Shown here piece after piece: positions 35,440 through 43,974 of a stretch of DNA of 43,974 nt. The number at the start of each line of letters is the position of its first letter. Position 1 is the first letter of the stretch. This DNA is from Acidimicrobiales bacterium. GTDB taxonomy: Bacteria; Actinomycetota; Acidimicrobiia; Acidimicrobiales; MedAcidi-G1. The notes below the pieces were generated by a model that saw only the letters and a list, made by a program, of their open reading frames with translations, did not search any database and had not been told where the DNA came from. Where the stretch lies: positions 1 through 43,974 of the forward strand of contig JASMLT010000009.1 of assembly GCA_030748555.1 (NCBI GenBank). The letters run 5' to 3'. A program made the position numbers and the translations under genes.

Positions 35440-36501
35440 TCAAGGCCGGATTTCGTAATAAAGATTTGTTGGATCTTCAACTTCGTGTTGATGGAAAGAG
35501 GTGAATCCAGCCTCCTTTATCATTGCCGAAAGCAATTCTGGATTTAAACCCAAAGTTCCTAATCCCAGCGTATCTGTGTCTGACATTGCTGAAGATAAAC
35601 AGGTTGTAATCGAAGTCGCATACATAAGTGCAAGGACAGGGTTTCTCAAATTGTCAGTCCATGTCGCAGAGGATTTGATTTCTTTAACTAAAAGAGTTCC
35701 ATCATCTTTCAAAGCACCATGAATTGCTTTAAGCGCAATATCAGGTCTTGGCATGTCGTGAAGGCAATCTAATGTCATGACGAAATCAGCATTCGTAGAA
35801 TCAGGGATGCTTTCTGCACCAAGGTCGAAAAGTTCCACATTTTTGTGTGAGGAAAATCTTTCTCTAGCTACTGCTATGGCTCTGCTGGACGGGTCATACC
35901 CGATAAAAGTTGATGCAGGAAACGCCTCGGATAAAAGTTCTATCGCCAGTCCTGTTCCGCAACCTACATCGAGGACTCGTGCTCCTTCTCTCATTTTTTC
36001 CTCTACACCGTTCAAAAGTGGTAAGACTTGCGACACCAGCAGTGCTTTGGACATGGGGCCACACATAGCTTCCACTGCGTGTTCTGAACCATCTCCTTGA
36101 CCGTCATAGCTGAGCCCAATACCAGTTTTAAAAGCTTCCGCTATCCCATCTATAACTTCAATTGGTTTGAGGTTCGCGAAAACTGCAGCTGCATAAGTGG
36201 GTTTATCGGATTGTGCTAGAACCGCAGCAGCTTCTGGTTCTAGTTCGAAATTGCTCCCATCAGAAGTTTTGATCAGACCTGCAGCAGCATTACAACGCAG
36301 CCACTCCAAAATCCACCTTTCGTGACAGTCTGTGACCTTTGACAATTCTTCCGCCGTAGTGTTTCCGATTCCATCCATCGCCTCATAAAGACCTAAACGA
36401 TGACCAAGGTGTATGACCAAAGACACCATTTCTCCTTGCTTAAATAGCCATGTGTCTAACGAGTATTTTAATAATTTTTCTAAATCAAGATCTTCATCCA
36501 T
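35440..36501 (-). CDS. Winged-helix class I methyltransferase
   Basis: A 353-residue S-adenosylmethionine-dependent methyltransferase. Residues about 25-95 are a winged-helix dimerisation region as in O-methyltransferases, and the SAM motif I VLDVGCGTG is at 176-184, followed by FIGYDPS, DFVMTLDCLHD and DDGTLLVKEI. The start ATG touches the stop of the Rieske gene (TAA then ATG), so they are translated as a pair. Substrate unknown; the domain order resembles small-molecule methyltransferases of secondary or lipid metabolism, with no Cys or His cluster. Confidence 0.87.
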   Translation of the reverse strand: MDEDLDLEKLLKYSLDTWLFKQGEMVSLVIHLGHRLGLYEAMDGIGNTTAEELSKVTDCHERWILEWLRCNAAAGLIKTSDGSNFELEPEAAAVLAQSDKPTYAAAVFANLKPIEVIDGIAEAFKTGIGLSYDGQGDGSEHAVEAMCGPMSKALLVSQVLPLLNGVEEKMREGARVLDVGCGTGLAIELLSEAFPASTFIGYDPSSRAIAVARERFSSHKNVELFDLGAESIPDSTNADFVMTLDCLHDMPRPDIALKAIHGALKDDGTLLVKEIKSSATWTDNLRNPVLALMYATSITTCLSSAMSDTDTLGLGTLGLNPELLSAMIKEAGFTSFHQHEVEDPTNLYYEIRP

Positions 36502-36852
36502 TTAGTCTCCTCCTCCGACTGTAGCAATCCAAATTTTGCCATCTTTTTCATAACAGGGGATAACTTCAATACTCCCTTTAGGGTCTCGCCTACCTTTTAG
36601 GTTCTCTTTGCAACCCTCTCCTGTTTTTGAAAAGCGCCAAAAGTGGGTTGTGCAAATAATTTCCTCTCCCTCAACTACACCTTCATAAGCAAGATGTGTC
36701 CATTGGTGAGGACAACGCGCCTCCATGGCACACAATTCACCCTGTTCAGTTCGCCATACAACCAGATCCTGACCATCTAGCGAGGTTTCATTTATTTGAC
36801 CAGTTTCAGGCGGTTCTACATCAGCTATTTGATATCTAACTTCTGCTGACAA
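36502..36852 (-). CDS. Rieske [2Fe-2S] protein
   Basis: A 116-residue single-domain Rieske ferredoxin. The cluster ligands are C47-P-H49 and C67-T-T-H70, with 17 residues between the pairs. No transmembrane segment or oxygenase domain is fused, so it should be a soluble electron carrier. It lies 3 bases after ftsX and directly ahead of the methyltransferase, inside what is otherwise a division operon; a role as electron donor or redox sensor for the methyltransferase product is possible. Confidence 0.92.
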   Translation of the reverse strand: MSAEVRYQIADVEPPETGQINETSLDGQDLVVWRTEQGELCAMEARCPHQWTHLAYEGVVEGEEIICTTHFWRFSKTGEGCKENLKGRRDPKGSIEVIPCYEKDGKIWIATVGGGD

Positions 36853-36855
36853 AGG

Positions 36856-37752
36856 TCAGGCATCCAAGTATCTAGTTACGGCAAAGGCCGAGCCGATCAT
36901 TCCAATTGCTGCCCCAATAACAAGTATCCAAATACTTGTATTCCATACAAATCCGTCTGGAACTGCAAACCCTCTAAAAAGAGGAACAGCTTCCGACTCT
37001 TGGAAATATGCAAGGACCTTGCTGTCAACGACAAATAAGGCTGGAACTGCAAGCCCCGCTCCCATTAGTCCATGTATAGTTCCTTCCAACATAAACGGTA
37101 TTCTTACAAACCAATTTGTTGCACCCACAAGTTTCATAACTTCTATTTCAGTTTTCCGGCCTGAAATAGCTGTGAAAACAGTGTTTAATATCAGTACAGC
37201 AGAAACCGCTACAAGAACTATTGCTGCTAATAAAAGAGCCTGACTGACTCTCGTTGAAAAATCTTCTATTTGCCTAATCGCTTCTGTCGCAGTTGCAACC
37301 TCCTTGACGCCTGGTTGTTCCGAAAACTGTCTAGCCAGTTCTGTGACGTTGTCTGCGTCTGGATCGCTTGGAACAATCCGATAAGAAGGAGGCATTATTT
37401 CAGGAGTTACGCTCTCCACCAATTCAGGCTTATCAACAAAAAGTTCGCGAAACTCTTCATACGCTGCGAATTTGTCAACGTAGACATACTCCTTGATGGC
37501 AGGGCTTGTATCGAGAACTTTCCTGATTGCCTCATTTTGGTTTTCCAATGCATCAGCATTCATAAAGACAATGAATTCGACACCTTCTTGGAATTGTGCT
37601 GTCGCTTGATCCGCTCCTTCCCTGATAAGTAAAGACGAACCGACCAACGCTAAAGAAATGGCTACTGTCAAAATGGCGGCAAGAGTTAAGCTGAGGTTTC
37701 GCCAAAGACTTACAAAAGTCTCGCGTATGAAATACCAAAATCGAAAAATCAT
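36856..37752 (-). CDS. ftsX: Cell-division ABC transporter permease FtsX
   Basis: A 298-residue FtsX. The N-terminal amphipathic stretch and TM1 (about 20-42) are followed by a large extracytoplasmic domain (to about 165) and three more membrane segments. With FtsE it regulates peptidoglycan hydrolases at the septum. The extracytoplasmic part keeps EYVYVDKFAAYEEFRE and FSEQPGVKEV, common in Actinobacteria. The gene follows ftsE by 33 bases; smpB, often next in related genomes, is not here. Confidence 0.94.
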   Translation of the reverse strand: MIFRFWYFIRETFVSLWRNLSLTLAAILTVAISLALVGSSLLIREGADQATAQFQEGVEFIVFMNADALENQNEAIRKVLDTSPAIKEYVYVDKFAAYEEFRELFVDKPELVESVTPEIMPPSYRIVPSDPDADNVTELARQFSEQPGVKEVATATEAIRQIEDFSTRVSQALLLAAIVLVAVSAVLILNTVFTAISGRKTEIEVMKLVGATNWFVRIPFMLEGTIHGLMGAGLAVPALFVVDSKVLAYFQESEAVPLFRGFAVPDGFVWNTSIWILVIGAAIGMIGSAFAVTRYLDA

Positions 37753-37785
37753 CTCAACAGAACCCCGCGATCATGCACAATGTAT

Positions 37786-38463
37786 TCATTCATACACTCC
37801 ACGTGATTCATCACGAACGAGCATTCCTCTATCCAATTCAATCACTCGGCGTCTCATTGTGTCTACGATGCCACGATCGTGAGTGGCCATAACGACAGTA
37901 GTTCCACTACGATTTATTCTGTCTAAAAGCCTCATGATGCCTACAGAAGTCGCGGGATCTAAATTTCCGGTTGGTTCGTCTGCTAACAGTATTAGGGGTC
38001 TGTTTACGAAAGCTCTAGCGATTGAGACCCTTTGCTGTTCACCACCTGAGAGTTCTTCTGGCAGGCGATCAGCTTTCCTTGAAAGACCAACAAGTTCTAA
38101 AATGGCGGGGACTTGGCGTTTAATAATTGGCCTAGGTCTCCCTATAACCTCTAAGGCAAAAGCAACATTTTCAGTAACAGTCTTTTTTGGTAATAGTTTG
38201 TAATCCTGGAAAACGTAACCAATATTGCGACGCAAGTATGGGACTTTCCATGAGCTAAGAGAGCTGACGTCCTTGCCGGCGACTAATATTTTCCCTGCAT
38301 CTGGGACTTCTTCTCTGTTTATTAGCCTTATAAAAGTTGATTTCCCTGAACCTGAAGGACCTACCAGAAATACAAACTCGCCCTTCTGGATTTCCGCAGA
38401 TGCTTCCCTTAGAGCTACCACTTCACCCTTATAGGTCTTCGTGACAGTTTCAAATCGAATCAT
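37786..38463 (-). CDS. ftsE: Cell-division ATP-binding protein FtsE
   Basis: A 225-residue ABC ATPase. Walker A is GPSGSGKST at 35-43, the signature is [14 protein letters not shown], and Walker B is LILLADEPT. It powers FtsX-dependent hydrolase control. GGGAGG lies 5 bases before the ATG, so translation is independent of prfB, which lies 152 bases upstream with a likely terminator between. Confidence 0.96.
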   Translation of the reverse strand: MIRFETVTKTYKGEVVALREASAEIQKGEFVFLVGPSGSGKSTFIRLINREEVPDAGKILVAGKDVSSLSSWKVPYLRRNIGYVFQDYKLLPKKTVTENVAFALEVIGRPRPIIKRQVPAILELVGLSRKADRLPEELSGGEQQRVSIARAFVNRPLILLADEPTGNLDPATSVGIMRLLDRINRSGTTVVMATHDRGIVDTMRRRVIELDRGMLVRDESRGVYE

Positions 38464-38545
38464 TTTGACCTCCCATCATGTGGCCAACGGTAAAAAAACA
38501 GGTGACAACTATCTATTTCTGTCGAAAAACACCTCATAAAAATAA

Positions 38546-38576
38546 CTTTCTGCACTGCGGAGAAGGTACCAGAAAG
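38546..38576 (-). terminator. Candidate intrinsic terminator after prfB
   Basis: On the minus strand CTTTCTG pairs with CAGAAAG across a 17-base loop, followed by TTATTTTT. It lies 40 bases after the prfB stop. The loop is long and the stem short, so it is a moderate candidate; it would separate prfB from ftsE. Confidence 0.4.
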
Positions 38577-38615
38577 GGAACAATAATACATTTCATTGAG
38601 GTCTCTTCGTTCAAT

Positions 38616-39716
38616 TTATCTCGCTCTGTTCCAACGAAGGTAGGCCTCGATGAAATCATCTAGGTCGCCATCGAGCACTCTAGCCACATCACCAATCTCA
38701 AAATCCGTCCTCAAGTCTTTTACCATCTGATAAGGCTGCAACACATACGAACGTATTTGACTTCCGAAATCAACGTTCGACTGTTCTCCGCTTATTTCAG
38801 CAATTTGCTCGTCACGACGTTGTCTCTCAAGATCAAGCAGTTTTGCTGCCAGCATTTGCATCGCTCTGTCGCGGTTCTGGTGCTGACTTCTTTCGTTTTG
38901 ACATGAAGTAACTATTCCGGTGGGAATATGGGTTATCCGTACAGCAGAGTCAGTTACATTCACATGCTGGCCTCCTGCTCCAGAAGATCTGTAGGTGTCA
39001 ATACGTAATTCTGTTTCATCGATATCTACCTGTTCAGTGACTTTTTCAAAAAAAGGAACCACTTGAAAAGAAGCGAAAGCTGTATGCCTCTTTGATTCCT
39101 TATTAAATGGTGATATACGTACCAACCTATGGACGCCTCTTTCACTTTGAAGAAACCCAAAAGAGTGACGCCCTCGAACAATAAACTCAGCTGAACTAAT
39201 TCCTGCTTCAGTGCCAGGTGATACTGAATCTAGTTCGATTTTCAAGCCCTTATTCTCAGCCCATCTTGTATACATTCTTAGTAGCATTTCAGCCCAATCT
39301 TGAGCGTCAGTGCCACCAGCTCCTGATTGAATCTGACAGACAGCATCTTCAGCGTCAAATTCTCCCGAGAGAAGACTCTGCACCTCTAAAGCGTCAAAAT
39401 CAATTACGGTTTCAGAGATCAGTCTTTCAATCTCATTATCCAAACTTTGGTCTTTTTCTTCTACTGCCATTTGAATTAGAGTCTCAGCATCCTCTATTCG
39501 AGTTTCTAGATTTGAATAACGCTCTAAATCTTCTACCACTCTTGCCAGATCGGTCTGAACCTGACGACCTTTATCCTGATCGTTCCAAAGCTCAGGATCG
39601 GCGGATTCCTCCTCTAAGAAAAGTTTTTGATCTTTCAGTTCATCGATCTTGAGATATTTTTCTGCCTCACCAAGACGTTGACGAAGAAGTAAGATTTCCT
39701 CCGAAAAATCATTCAT
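38616..39716 (-). CDS. prfB: Peptide chain release factor 2
   Basis: A 366-residue class I release factor, recognising UGA and UAA. The anticodon-like SPF (202-204) marks RF2, and GGQ is at 248-250. No in-frame UGA with a slippery CTT is present near the N-terminus: the reading frame is open from MNDFSEEI, so the autoregulatory frameshift of many bacteria is absent, as in other Actinobacteria. AGGAG lies 12 bases ahead of the ATG, a rather long spacing. It is followed by ftsE, the normal actinobacterial order. Confidence 0.96.
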   Translation of the reverse strand: MNDFSEEILLLRQRLGEAEKYLKIDELKDQKLFLEEESADPELWNDQDKGRQVQTDLARVVEDLERYSNLETRIEDAETLIQMAVEEKDQSLDNEIERLISETVIDFDALEVQSLLSGEFDAEDAVCQIQSGAGGTDAQDWAEMLLRMYTRWAENKGLKIELDSVSPGTEAGISSAEFIVRGRHSFGFLQSERGVHRLVRISPFNKESKRHTAFASFQVVPFFEKVTEQVDIDETELRIDTYRSSGAGGQHVNVTDSAVRITHIPTGIVTSCQNERSQHQNRDRAMQMLAAKLLDLERQRRDEQIAEISGEQSNVDFGSQIRSYVLQPYQMVKDLRTDFEIGDVARVLDGDLDDFIEAYLRWNRAR

Positions 39717-39772
39717 TTGTAATTATTTCTCCTAAAAGCAGTGACGGTCAATTCCAATATTTGACGCTGATA

Positions 39773-42361
39773 TCAACGACCGTGACAATGTTTAAATTTG
39801 CGTCCAGATCCACAGTGGCACGGCGAATTTCTAGGAGTTGATTCTTTCTCGTCCTTTATTTTTTGCTCTGTAACGACATGTCTGCTTTCTTTTACTTCAG
39901 TCGGAGCACCTGCTGCCATGGCTACAGCTGCTGCTCCTGTCACAGGACCTTCTGGACCACTTGTTGTAACCTCTTCAGGATTTCGGTCTTCACTTTCAGA
40001 AGATGACAACTGGACTCGCATTATGTAACGGACTAAATCTCTTTGCAGAAGTTCTGTCAACTGTTGAAAAAGTTCAAAACCCTCTCTCTGCCATTCAGTA
40101 GTTGGATCTTTTTGCGCCATTGCCCTTAGATGGATACCGTCGCGTAAATGATCCATTTCATAAAGGTGTTCTCTCCACCTTTGATCAATTATCCTCAACA
40201 TGACCTGACGCTCAACTTCACGTAAAGTTTTCGTGCCCAGATCTTTTTCTCTCGATTCGAAAGCCTCAAGAGCACTTTCTGTTAAAAGTTGTTCCAGTTG
40301 TAAAATGTTTTGAATCGAATCCAGATCTCCCAAAGCAATGCTGTTAGGCCAGTAACCATTTATTTCATTTAGCAATCCAGTTAAATCCCATTCTTCCGGT
40401 AGCTCTTCAGCACAAAATGTTTCAAGTGTTTCACCGACAACTCCATCGATTGCCTCTATTACAGAATCCCTCAGGTCGGCACCGCTGAGTATTTCATTTC
40501 GTCGCCTGTATATGACTTTCCTCTGTTCATTCATAACTTCGTCATACTTCAAAACATTTTTCCTAGCTTCAGCATTTTTTTGCTCTACCGTGGTTTGAGC
40601 ACGCTCTATAGCTTTTGAGACCATTTTTGATTCGATTGGCACATCTTCAGGAAGGGTTTTATCCATCACATTTTTCAAAGCTCCCGATGCAAATAATCTC
40701 ATTAGCTCATCTTCGAGGGACAAGTAGAAACGACTCTCGCCCACATCTCCCTGTCGACCGCTACGTCCTCTTAGCTGGTTGTCGATTCTCCGACTTTCAT
40801 GACGTTCTGTACCCAAAACATATAAACCTCCACTTTCAAGAACTTTCTCTCCCGATGTTGATGGATTACCTCCAAGCATTATGTCAACACCTCTCCCAGC
40901 CATATTTGTAGCAACCGTAACGGCGCCTGGGCGCCCGGCTTGTGAAACTATGTCAGCTTCTCGGAAGTGTTGCTTTGCATTTAGAACTTCGTGGCCAATA
41001 CCTCGTTTTTCCAGCTCGCGTGAAATTTTCTCTGATTTTTCAACTGAGATAGTTCCTACGAGTACGGGTTGACCTTTTGACTGTCTTTCTACTATGTCAC
41101 TCACTAAAGCCTGAAACTTGCCTGCTTCAGTCTTATAAACAAGATCGGGACGATCATCTCTGACCATTGGCTTATGCGTCGGAATAGTTACCACTTGCAG
41201 ACCATAAATACCTGACAACTCAGCGGCTTCAGTTGAAGCCGTTCCGGTCATGCCTGAAAGTTTTTCATACATTCGGAAATAGTTCTGCAAGGTGATCGTA
41301 GCGAGAGTCTGATTTTCTTCTTTTACAGAAACTCTCTCCTTTGCTTCAACTGCTTGATGTATTCCATCTGACCATCGTCGCCCTTCCAAGACACGCCCTG
41401 TAAATTCGTCAACGATCCTGACTTCACCATCGGTCACAATATAGTCACGATCTTTTTGATAAAGCTCTTTTGCCTTAATAGCAGCATGCAACTGATGAAC
41501 CAGATTGGATGAAACTTGGTCATAGAGGTTTTCAACTCCTAGAGCTTTTTCAACTGCTTTCACCCCTTCTTCGGTGGGGGCAATTATTCGTTTTTCTTCA
41601 TCAACGTCATAATGCATGTCGCGTTTTAAATTTCTTACTACTGACGAAAATTTTTGATAAAGCTCCAAGGCATCACTTGCCTTGCCACTAATTATCAAAG
41701 GTGTTCTAGCTTCGTCGATAAGAATTGAATCAACCTCGTCAACGATGCAAAAAGCATGACCGCGTTGACTGAGTTCGTCTTTACTTAAAGCCATGTTGTC
41801 ACGCAGATAATCAAAGCCCAGTTCATTATTCGTGCCATAAGTGATGTCAGATAAATAAGCTTGTCTTTTTTCAATCCGATCAGAAACAGAAGGTACTACC
41901 AGGCCAACAGATAAGCCGAGCCATTTGTGAAGCTGTCCCATCCATTCACTATCTCTAGTAGCTAAATAATCATTAACTGTGCAAAGGTGAACACCTCTGC
42001 CTGTTAAACCATTTAAATATGCTGCAAGGGTAGATACGAGAGTTTTCCCTTCACCAGTTCTCATTTCCGCCACCCATCCAAGATGCAGTGCTATACCTCC
42101 CATCATCTGGACGTCGTAGTGTCTTTGTCCGATGACCCGACGTGCACCTTCTCGAACAACAGCGAAAGCTTCGACTAGCAAATCGTTAAGATCTTCGCCC
42201 CTTTCCAGCCTTTGTTTAAATTCGTCTGTTTTAGCTTGCAGTGCGTGATCTGACAGTTTCTCTATTTCAGGCTCCAGAGAATTTATATCAGGAACCAGAG
42301 ATTCAATGGCTTTAAGTTTTTTACCCTCACCACTTCGAAGAACGCGCGACAAAACACTCAT
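39773..42361 (-). CDS. secA: Protein translocase ATPase SecA
   Basis: An 862-residue preprotein-translocase motor. Walker A GEGKT is at 103-107, [15 protein letters not shown] follows as Walker B, and the helicase-type motifs [14 protein letters not shown] and [11 protein letters not shown] are intact. The C-terminus ends in a zinc-binding SEC-C motif with C848, C850, C859 and H860, which contacts SecB or ribosomes in other species. A mildly low-complexity Ala/Glu linker precedes it. It follows bldD by 33 bases and precedes prfB by 56. Confidence 0.97.
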   Translation of the reverse strand: MSVLSRVLRSGEGKKLKAIESLVPDINSLEPEIEKLSDHALQAKTDEFKQRLERGEDLNDLLVEAFAVVREGARRVIGQRHYDVQMMGGIALHLGWVAEMRTGEGKTLVSTLAAYLNGLTGRGVHLCTVNDYLATRDSEWMGQLHKWLGLSVGLVVPSVSDRIEKRQAYLSDITYGTNNELGFDYLRDNMALSKDELSQRGHAFCIVDEVDSILIDEARTPLIISGKASDALELYQKFSSVVRNLKRDMHYDVDEEKRIIAPTEEGVKAVEKALGVENLYDQVSSNLVHQLHAAIKAKELYQKDRDYIVTDGEVRIVDEFTGRVLEGRRWSDGIHQAVEAKERVSVKEENQTLATITLQNYFRMYEKLSGMTGTASTEAAELSGIYGLQVVTIPTHKPMVRDDRPDLVYKTEAGKFQALVSDIVERQSKGQPVLVGTISVEKSEKISRELEKRGIGHEVLNAKQHFREADIVSQAGRPGAVTVATNMAGRGVDIMLGGNPSTSGEKVLESGGLYVLGTERHESRRIDNQLRGRSGRQGDVGESRFYLSLEDELMRLFASGALKNVMDKTLPEDVPIESKMVSKAIERAQTTVEQKNAEARKNVLKYDEVMNEQRKVIYRRRNEILSGADLRDSVIEAIDGVVGETLETFCAEELPEEWDLTGLLNEINGYWPNSIALGDLDSIQNILQLEQLLTESALEAFESREKDLGTKTLREVERQVMLRIIDQRWREHLYEMDHLRDGIHLRAMAQKDPTTEWQREGFELFQQLTELLQRDLVRYIMRVQLSSSESEDRNPEEVTTSGPEGPVTGAAAVAMAAGAPTEVKESRHVVTEQKIKDEKESTPRNSPCHCGSGRKFKHCHGR

Positions 42362-42394
42362 GATAATTAAGACTATCTGCTGCTATCAGGGGTC

Positions 42395-42928
42395 TCAGCC
42401 TGAAATCGCATCTCGAAGTAAATTTAACTCAGCTAGACGTTGAGGCGCATCCTCTACGGTCGTGCCTATTATCGCCGCCAAGGCTTGTAAATCATCGCGT
42501 CTAATAGTTAATACTCGGCCGTTGAAATCTTGTCTTTTGACTTGGATAATTTTTAGATAACGATCTATTACAGTAGCTTCTGACGCTTTAGACTCACTTA
42601 GCTTTGTTAAATCTATGACGATGCTTCGTTCGGTTATATCAACATCTAGCTGAGCGTGAATATTTCCATCCAGTTCGTTCAATGCATCTTCGCTGGGCAG
42701 CAGTTGGTCGACGGGTACATTGTAAAAATTTGCAAGTCTTTGAAGGCGTGGCACAGAGATGTCTCTTTCTGCTCTTTCATATGCACCTAGCACAGATGCC
42801 TTGAATTCAGCCTCTGATCTTGCTTCAACCTCTTGCAAGGAAAGCCGTTTCTGTTTACGGATAGAACGGATTCTCTCTCCTACAAGGCTCCTGTAGGCCT
42901 TGTCTTTATCGTCTGAATCCTTTTCCAT
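42395..42928 (-). CDS. bldD: BldD-like regulator with cyclic-di-GMP motif
   Basis: A 177-residue DNA-binding protein. The N-terminal XRE helix-turn-helix (about 14-79, GERIRSIRKQKRLSL, then YERAERDISVPRLQ and FYNVPVDQLLP) and the C-terminal domain (about 102-168) match Streptomyces BldD. The cyclic-di-GMP signature RxD-X8-RxDD is complete: R132-Q-D134, then R143-R-D145-D146. BldD dimerises on four cyclic-di-GMP molecules and represses development genes there. Here it lies directly upstream of secA in a lineage with no evidence of sporulation in this window. A weak AGAAAG precedes the ATG. Confidence 0.9.
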   Translation of the reverse strand: MEKDSDDKDKAYRSLVGERIRSIRKQKRLSLQEVEARSEAEFKASVLGAYERAERDISVPRLQRLANFYNVPVDQLLPSEDALNELDGNIHAQLDVDITERSIVIDLTKLSESKASEATVIDRYLKIIQVKRQDFNGRVLTIRRDDLQALAAIIGTTVEDAPQRLAELNLLRDAISG

Positions 42929-43155
42929 CTATTATCTTTCTGTCTGCTAATAGGAACTATTTTATTACTCTCTGTGGTTATAGTATGCCGAAGAGTGAGA
43001 ATAGTTTATATTTTTTTCATTCAATAACGCTTTCAGTGGTTATGGGAATTTATTTAGATTCTATTTTCACGACCGGAGCGGCAATTACTGATTTTAAAAT
43101 CATCCAAGGCTCGTAGGAATTAAGCTTGTAATGTTGCTGTTGGGATAGGAGTGAT
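42929..43155. other. 227-base intergenic region
   Basis: The largest gap in the window, between the divergent bldD and the small plus-strand membrane gene. It must hold at least the bldD promoter (TACTAT at about -10 position is a weak candidate) and the one for the small gene. A perfect 14-bp palindrome is at 43089-43102. I see no RNA gene, repeat array or insertion sequence in it. Confidence 0.5.
43089..43102. promoter_or_regulatory. 14-bp perfect palindrome (candidate operator)
   Basis: TGATTTTAAAATCA is self-complementary over 14 bases and lies 53 bases before the small membrane gene's ATG. AT-rich palindromes of this size can arise by chance more easily than GC-rich ones, so this is a candidate site only. 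Confidence 0.3.
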
Positions 43156-43311
43156 ATGAGCAAATCAACAATTGCACCCTTGTTTTTCGGGGCAATATTC
43201 TCGATAGCAGGAGCAATAATCGCTGGAGGATTAGTGGAAGAATGGTGGGCTTTCGCGATACTCGTACCAACTGGTTCCATAGCTGGATGGAAAATTGGAG
43301 AATGGATCTAG
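43156..43311 (+). CDS. Small membrane protein, 51 aa
   Basis: An open frame of 52 codons from ATG to TAG with AGGAG 4 bases upstream. The product begins MSKSTIAPLFFGAIFSIAG and continues as hydrophobic, Gly- and Trp-containing sequence broken by EEWW and ending WKIGEWI, giving one long or two short membrane helices. It ends 2 bases from the convergent dehydrogenase stop, as real genes do in this genome. Function unknown; too short for family assignment. Confidence 0.65.
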   Translation: MSKSTIAPLFFGAIFSIAGAIIAGGLVEEWWAFAILVPTGSIAGWKIGEWI

Positions 43312-43313
43312 TA

Positions 43314-43974
43314 TCAGCGAGGATCAACCAAAATTTTTAACTCTCCAGATACACCATTCGAGAGATCAGAAAAAGCTTTGCCGATATCACCTAAAGGAAC
43401 TGTCCCAGTGTGAATGGCATCTAAGTTGATCTTACCGTCTGCTACGTACGACATCGACATCTCAAATTCTTCATGAGTGTAACCAAGTGATGCAAACACG
43501 TTTATTTCTTTTCGAAGCCACTCACCTGGTTTAGTCAGGGCATCCGAAGCTGCAAGTCCTATCAACGAGACCACTCCGCCTCTTCGTGCTAAATCAACTG
43601 CACTCTGAAGCGCGGGCGGTACCCCAGCACACTCATACACAACGTCGGCTCCAAGTCCTGCAGTAACTTCTTTTATTAGTTCCTCAGCAGATTCACCAGC
43701 TTCTACCGTGTAGTCAGCTCCAAGACCCGAAGCTACCTCTCTTCGAAGTGGATCTGGTTCCACAGAAATTAAAGTCCCGGCTCCGGCAACTCGAGCCCAT
43801 TGGAGGGTTGTTAATCCAATTGGCCCCGCACCTTGGACCACTACAACATCACCAAGTGTAGGTGGCGTGGAACGGACAGCATGAAAGCAGATGGTCGTGG
43901 GTTCTATTTGGGCAGCTTGAACATCACTAAGTCTTGAATCAGCAATAACTGTTCTCCAATGATTGACAGCTATT
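43314..43974 (-). CDS. Medium-chain zinc-type dehydrogenase, 3' part
   Basis: The reading frame runs off the window edge at 43974; about 219 C-terminal residues are visible. The nucleotide fold is clear: GDVVVVQGAGPIGLTTLQ, then ISVEPDPLRREVA and GADVVYECAG. The upstream visible part, ending PTTICFHAVRS, is the hinge into the catalytic domain. The zinc ligands would lie in the missing N-terminal half, so zinc dependence is inferred. Substrate is open: alcohol, threonine-type or polyol dehydrogenases all share this fold. Confidence 0.85.
   Translation of the reverse strand, partial: IAVNHWRTVIADSRLSDVQAAQIEPTTICFHAVRSTPPTLGDVVVVQGAGPIGLTTLQWARVAGAGTLISVEPDPLRREVASGLGADYTVEAGESAEELIKEVTAGLGADVVYECAGVPPALQSAVDLARRGGVVSLIGLAASDALTKPGEWLRKEINVFASLGYTHEEFEMSMSYVADGKINLDAIHTGTVPLGDIGKAFSDLSNGVSGELKILVDPR

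Noticed and set aside
39218..39652. Plus-strand 144-residue open frame
   Set aside because: It lies wholly antisense to prfB, whose RF2 motifs are certain, and its own translation is Leu/Arg/Pro-rich shadow sequence.
38616..39716. Programmed frameshift in prfB
   Set aside because: The full RF2 is in one frame from its ATG; no internal UGA with a slippery codon is present.
42965..42980. BldD-type binding box ahead of bldD (TTACTC ... TGGTTA)
   Set aside because: The half-sites are 4 bases apart instead of 1 and the second half has a mismatch to the published consensus as I recall it.
43042..43116. 24-codon plus-strand frame upstream of the small membrane gene
   Set aside because: No ribosome-binding site, and it spans the palindrome; more likely leader sequence.
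1..43974. CRISPR arrays, insertion sequences, prophage or integrase genes
   Set aside because: No repeat-spacer pattern, transposase, recombinase or phage gene was seen; the region looks like stable core chromosome.

Overview
The window looks like chromosomal DNA from a compact actinobacterium, most likely a marine-type member of the Acidimicrobiia (lineage is inferred, not proven). Pointers to Actinobacteria are a mycothione reductase, a BldD homologue, a gcvH-FHA(GarA)-MerR-nuclease-MerR cluster matching mycobacterial Rv1826-Rv1830, an EthA-type flavin monooxygenase, paired FadE-type acyl-CoA dehydrogenases and a prfB-ftsE-ftsX run. Base composition by eye is in the low-to-mid 40s % GC, far from the high-GC norm of the phylum. 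Summing my own coordinates, about 95% of the window is genic, many convergent genes end 1-4 bases apart, and no gene-free stretch exceeds 300 bases (the longest is 227 bases, 42929-43155).

Layout. 1-3.2 kb: tRNA-Val(UAC), an inositol-phosphatase family enzyme, an unknown protein and a secreted YHYH-domain protein. 3.2-5.5 kb: two related nitroreductases, one fused to an SRPBCC domain, around an EthD-like gene. 5.5-11.6 kb: a translation and heat-shock block (rsmE, dnaJ, hrcA, lepA on the minus strand; rpsT on plus; holA on minus). 11.6-23.9 kb: a lipid-type catabolic region with a Baeyer-Villiger-type monooxygenase, two SDRs, a lipocalin-like protein, a BMP-family lipoprotein, three acyl-CoA dehydrogenases, mycothione reductase and an acyl-CoA synthetase. 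23.9-25.9 kb: aroC and a class II aldolase-family protein. 25.9-30.1 kb: the GarA-type regulatory cluster (pgsA, gcvH, FHA, MerR, hpt, bifunctional nuclease, MerR, PD-(D/E)XK-like protein). 30.2-35.4 kb: a HIT protein, a DUF2079 membrane protein, an unknown membrane protein and a LysM plus periplasmic-binding lipoprotein. 35.4-43 kb: a minus-strand run from bldD through secA, prfB, ftsE and ftsX to a Rieske protein and a methyltransferase. 43-44 kb: a 51-residue membrane peptide and a dehydrogenase cut by the window edge.

How the parts fit. Most of the window is housekeeping: translation fidelity and recycling (lepA, prfB, rsmE, S20), chaperones (hrcA-dnaJ), secretion (secA), division (ftsEX), replication (holA) and phospholipid synthesis (pgsA). 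The middle block looks like a degradative module for a bulky or branched hydrophobic carboxylate, with CoA activation, alpha/beta-type dehydrogenases, SDR oxidation, oxygen insertion and mycothiol redox control. The observations I find most worth following up are: two perfect GAA-loop hairpins that cover the ribosome-binding site of dnaJ and the start codon of hrcA; a BldD homologue that keeps the complete cyclic-di-GMP signature and sits directly upstream of secA; a lipoprotein combining a LysM module with a periplasmic-binding fold and no transporter beside it; and the paired nitroreductases, one carrying an SRPBCC domain, with palindromes in the upstream region.
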